A DNA stretch of 64,000 bases, from positions 3,150,788 to 3,214,787 of the forward strand of contig CM018690.1 of the NCBI GenBank assembly GCA_009363875.1, given 5' to 3'. The stretch is from Mikania micrantha (taxonomy: Eukaryota > Streptophyta > Magnoliopsida > Asterales > Asteraceae). This document shows, one piece after another, positions 63,740-64,000 of the stretch. The first letter of the stretch is position 1, and the number at the start of each line of letters is the position of its first letter. The position numbers and the translations under genes were made by a program. The notes beneath the pieces are model-generated. The model saw only the letters and a list, made by a program, of their open reading frames with translations. It was not told the origin of the DNA and made no database searches.

Positions 63740-64000
63740 ATGGAGGAACTAGCGTTGATGGCTAATCAAAACCATAGAATTCAAAACCTACTGCTCCTAG
63801 AGACTGAGAAGGGAAATTAAAATAAAGCTTCAAAATTGTTATCCTTAGATGATTACCCTTATTGGAAGTATAGATTTGAGATTCATATCAATGGAGTTGA
63901 CACCAATCTTTGGATGATGATTGAGGGTGGGTATTTGAGACCACTTAGTGAAGATGGATCATCTATGCTTGTTACCAGGATGACTGAGCCTCAGAGAAAG
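63740..64000 (+). pseudogene. Copia gag start with premature stop
   Basis: ATG at 63740 (MEELALMANQNHRIQ), TAA in frame at 63818-63820, then the same frame continues with LSLDDYPYWKYRFEIHINGV and TNLWMMIEGGYLRP, the DUF4219/UBN2-type gag start of plant Copia elements. It runs off the window. The stop suggests a defective copy. Confidence 0.75.

Larger units (their letters stand above)
62500..64000 (+). mobile_element. Ty1/Copia element, 5' part, cut by the window edge
   Basis: A 613-bp LTR is followed by an initiator-tRNA-Met primer site and a Copia gag start. Only one LTR lies in the window, so the second LTR and the target duplication are out of view. Confidence 0.8.

Overview
This is plant nuclear DNA, most likely from a member of the Asteraceae. 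The evidence is an intron-containing MBD9-like gene fragment, AT-rich spacers, many nested LTR retrotransposons primed by initiator-tRNA-Met, and a Copia element carrying the third-ORF family that is, to my knowledge, abundant in daisy-family genomes. The family placement is an inference.

Layout. 84-1496 (minus) holds four well-formed exons of an MBD9-like chromatin gene that runs off the left edge. 1.5-10.6 kb is an old repeat landscape: TIR/foldback MITEs (one with an 8-bp target duplication), short SINE-like retroposons, a decayed minus-strand Ty3/Gypsy relic (6330-8990), and TA arrays. 10689-34803 is the centrepiece: an endogenous caulimovirid (plant pararetrovirus) present as two head-to-head copies that form a near-perfect palindrome (arms about 6.5-7.1 kb, 14-bp spacer at 17861-17874), with TA repeats on both outer sides. 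Each copy encodes a movement protein, two small paralogous proteins, a coat protein with CCHC finger, protease, RT/RNase H and a 411-residue protein of unknown function. All long frames of the replication genes carry breaks, some shared by both copies and some private. Copy 2 is split by a young Tekay-type chromovirus (24385-34121, TSD AGCAT).

35823-59619 (minus) is a large SIRE/Maximus-like Copia element (382-bp LTRs, TSD TAAAT) with gag, pol and a 1015-residue third ORF. It is itself interrupted by a second Tekay-type element (39312-50510, minus, 2060-bp LTRs, TSD AGTCA) with one intact gag-pol frame and an extra membrane-anchor-like ORF before gag. From 59.6 to 61.2 kb lies a decayed second MBD9-like copy. 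A further Copia element starts at 62500 and leaves the window on the right.

The order of events can be read from the nesting: (1) the pararetrovirus integrated next to TA repeats and became an inverted pair; (2) Tekay-1 entered copy 2; (3) independently, the Copia element inserted at TAAAT; (4) Tekay-2 entered the Copia element. LTR pairs are almost identical, so the retrotransposon insertions are recent. The only host gene with open exons is the MBD9-like fragment. The strongest candidate for undescribed biology is the pararetroviral palindrome, whose primer-binding-like motifs point opposite to its genes and whose transcription would give a very long double-stranded RNA.
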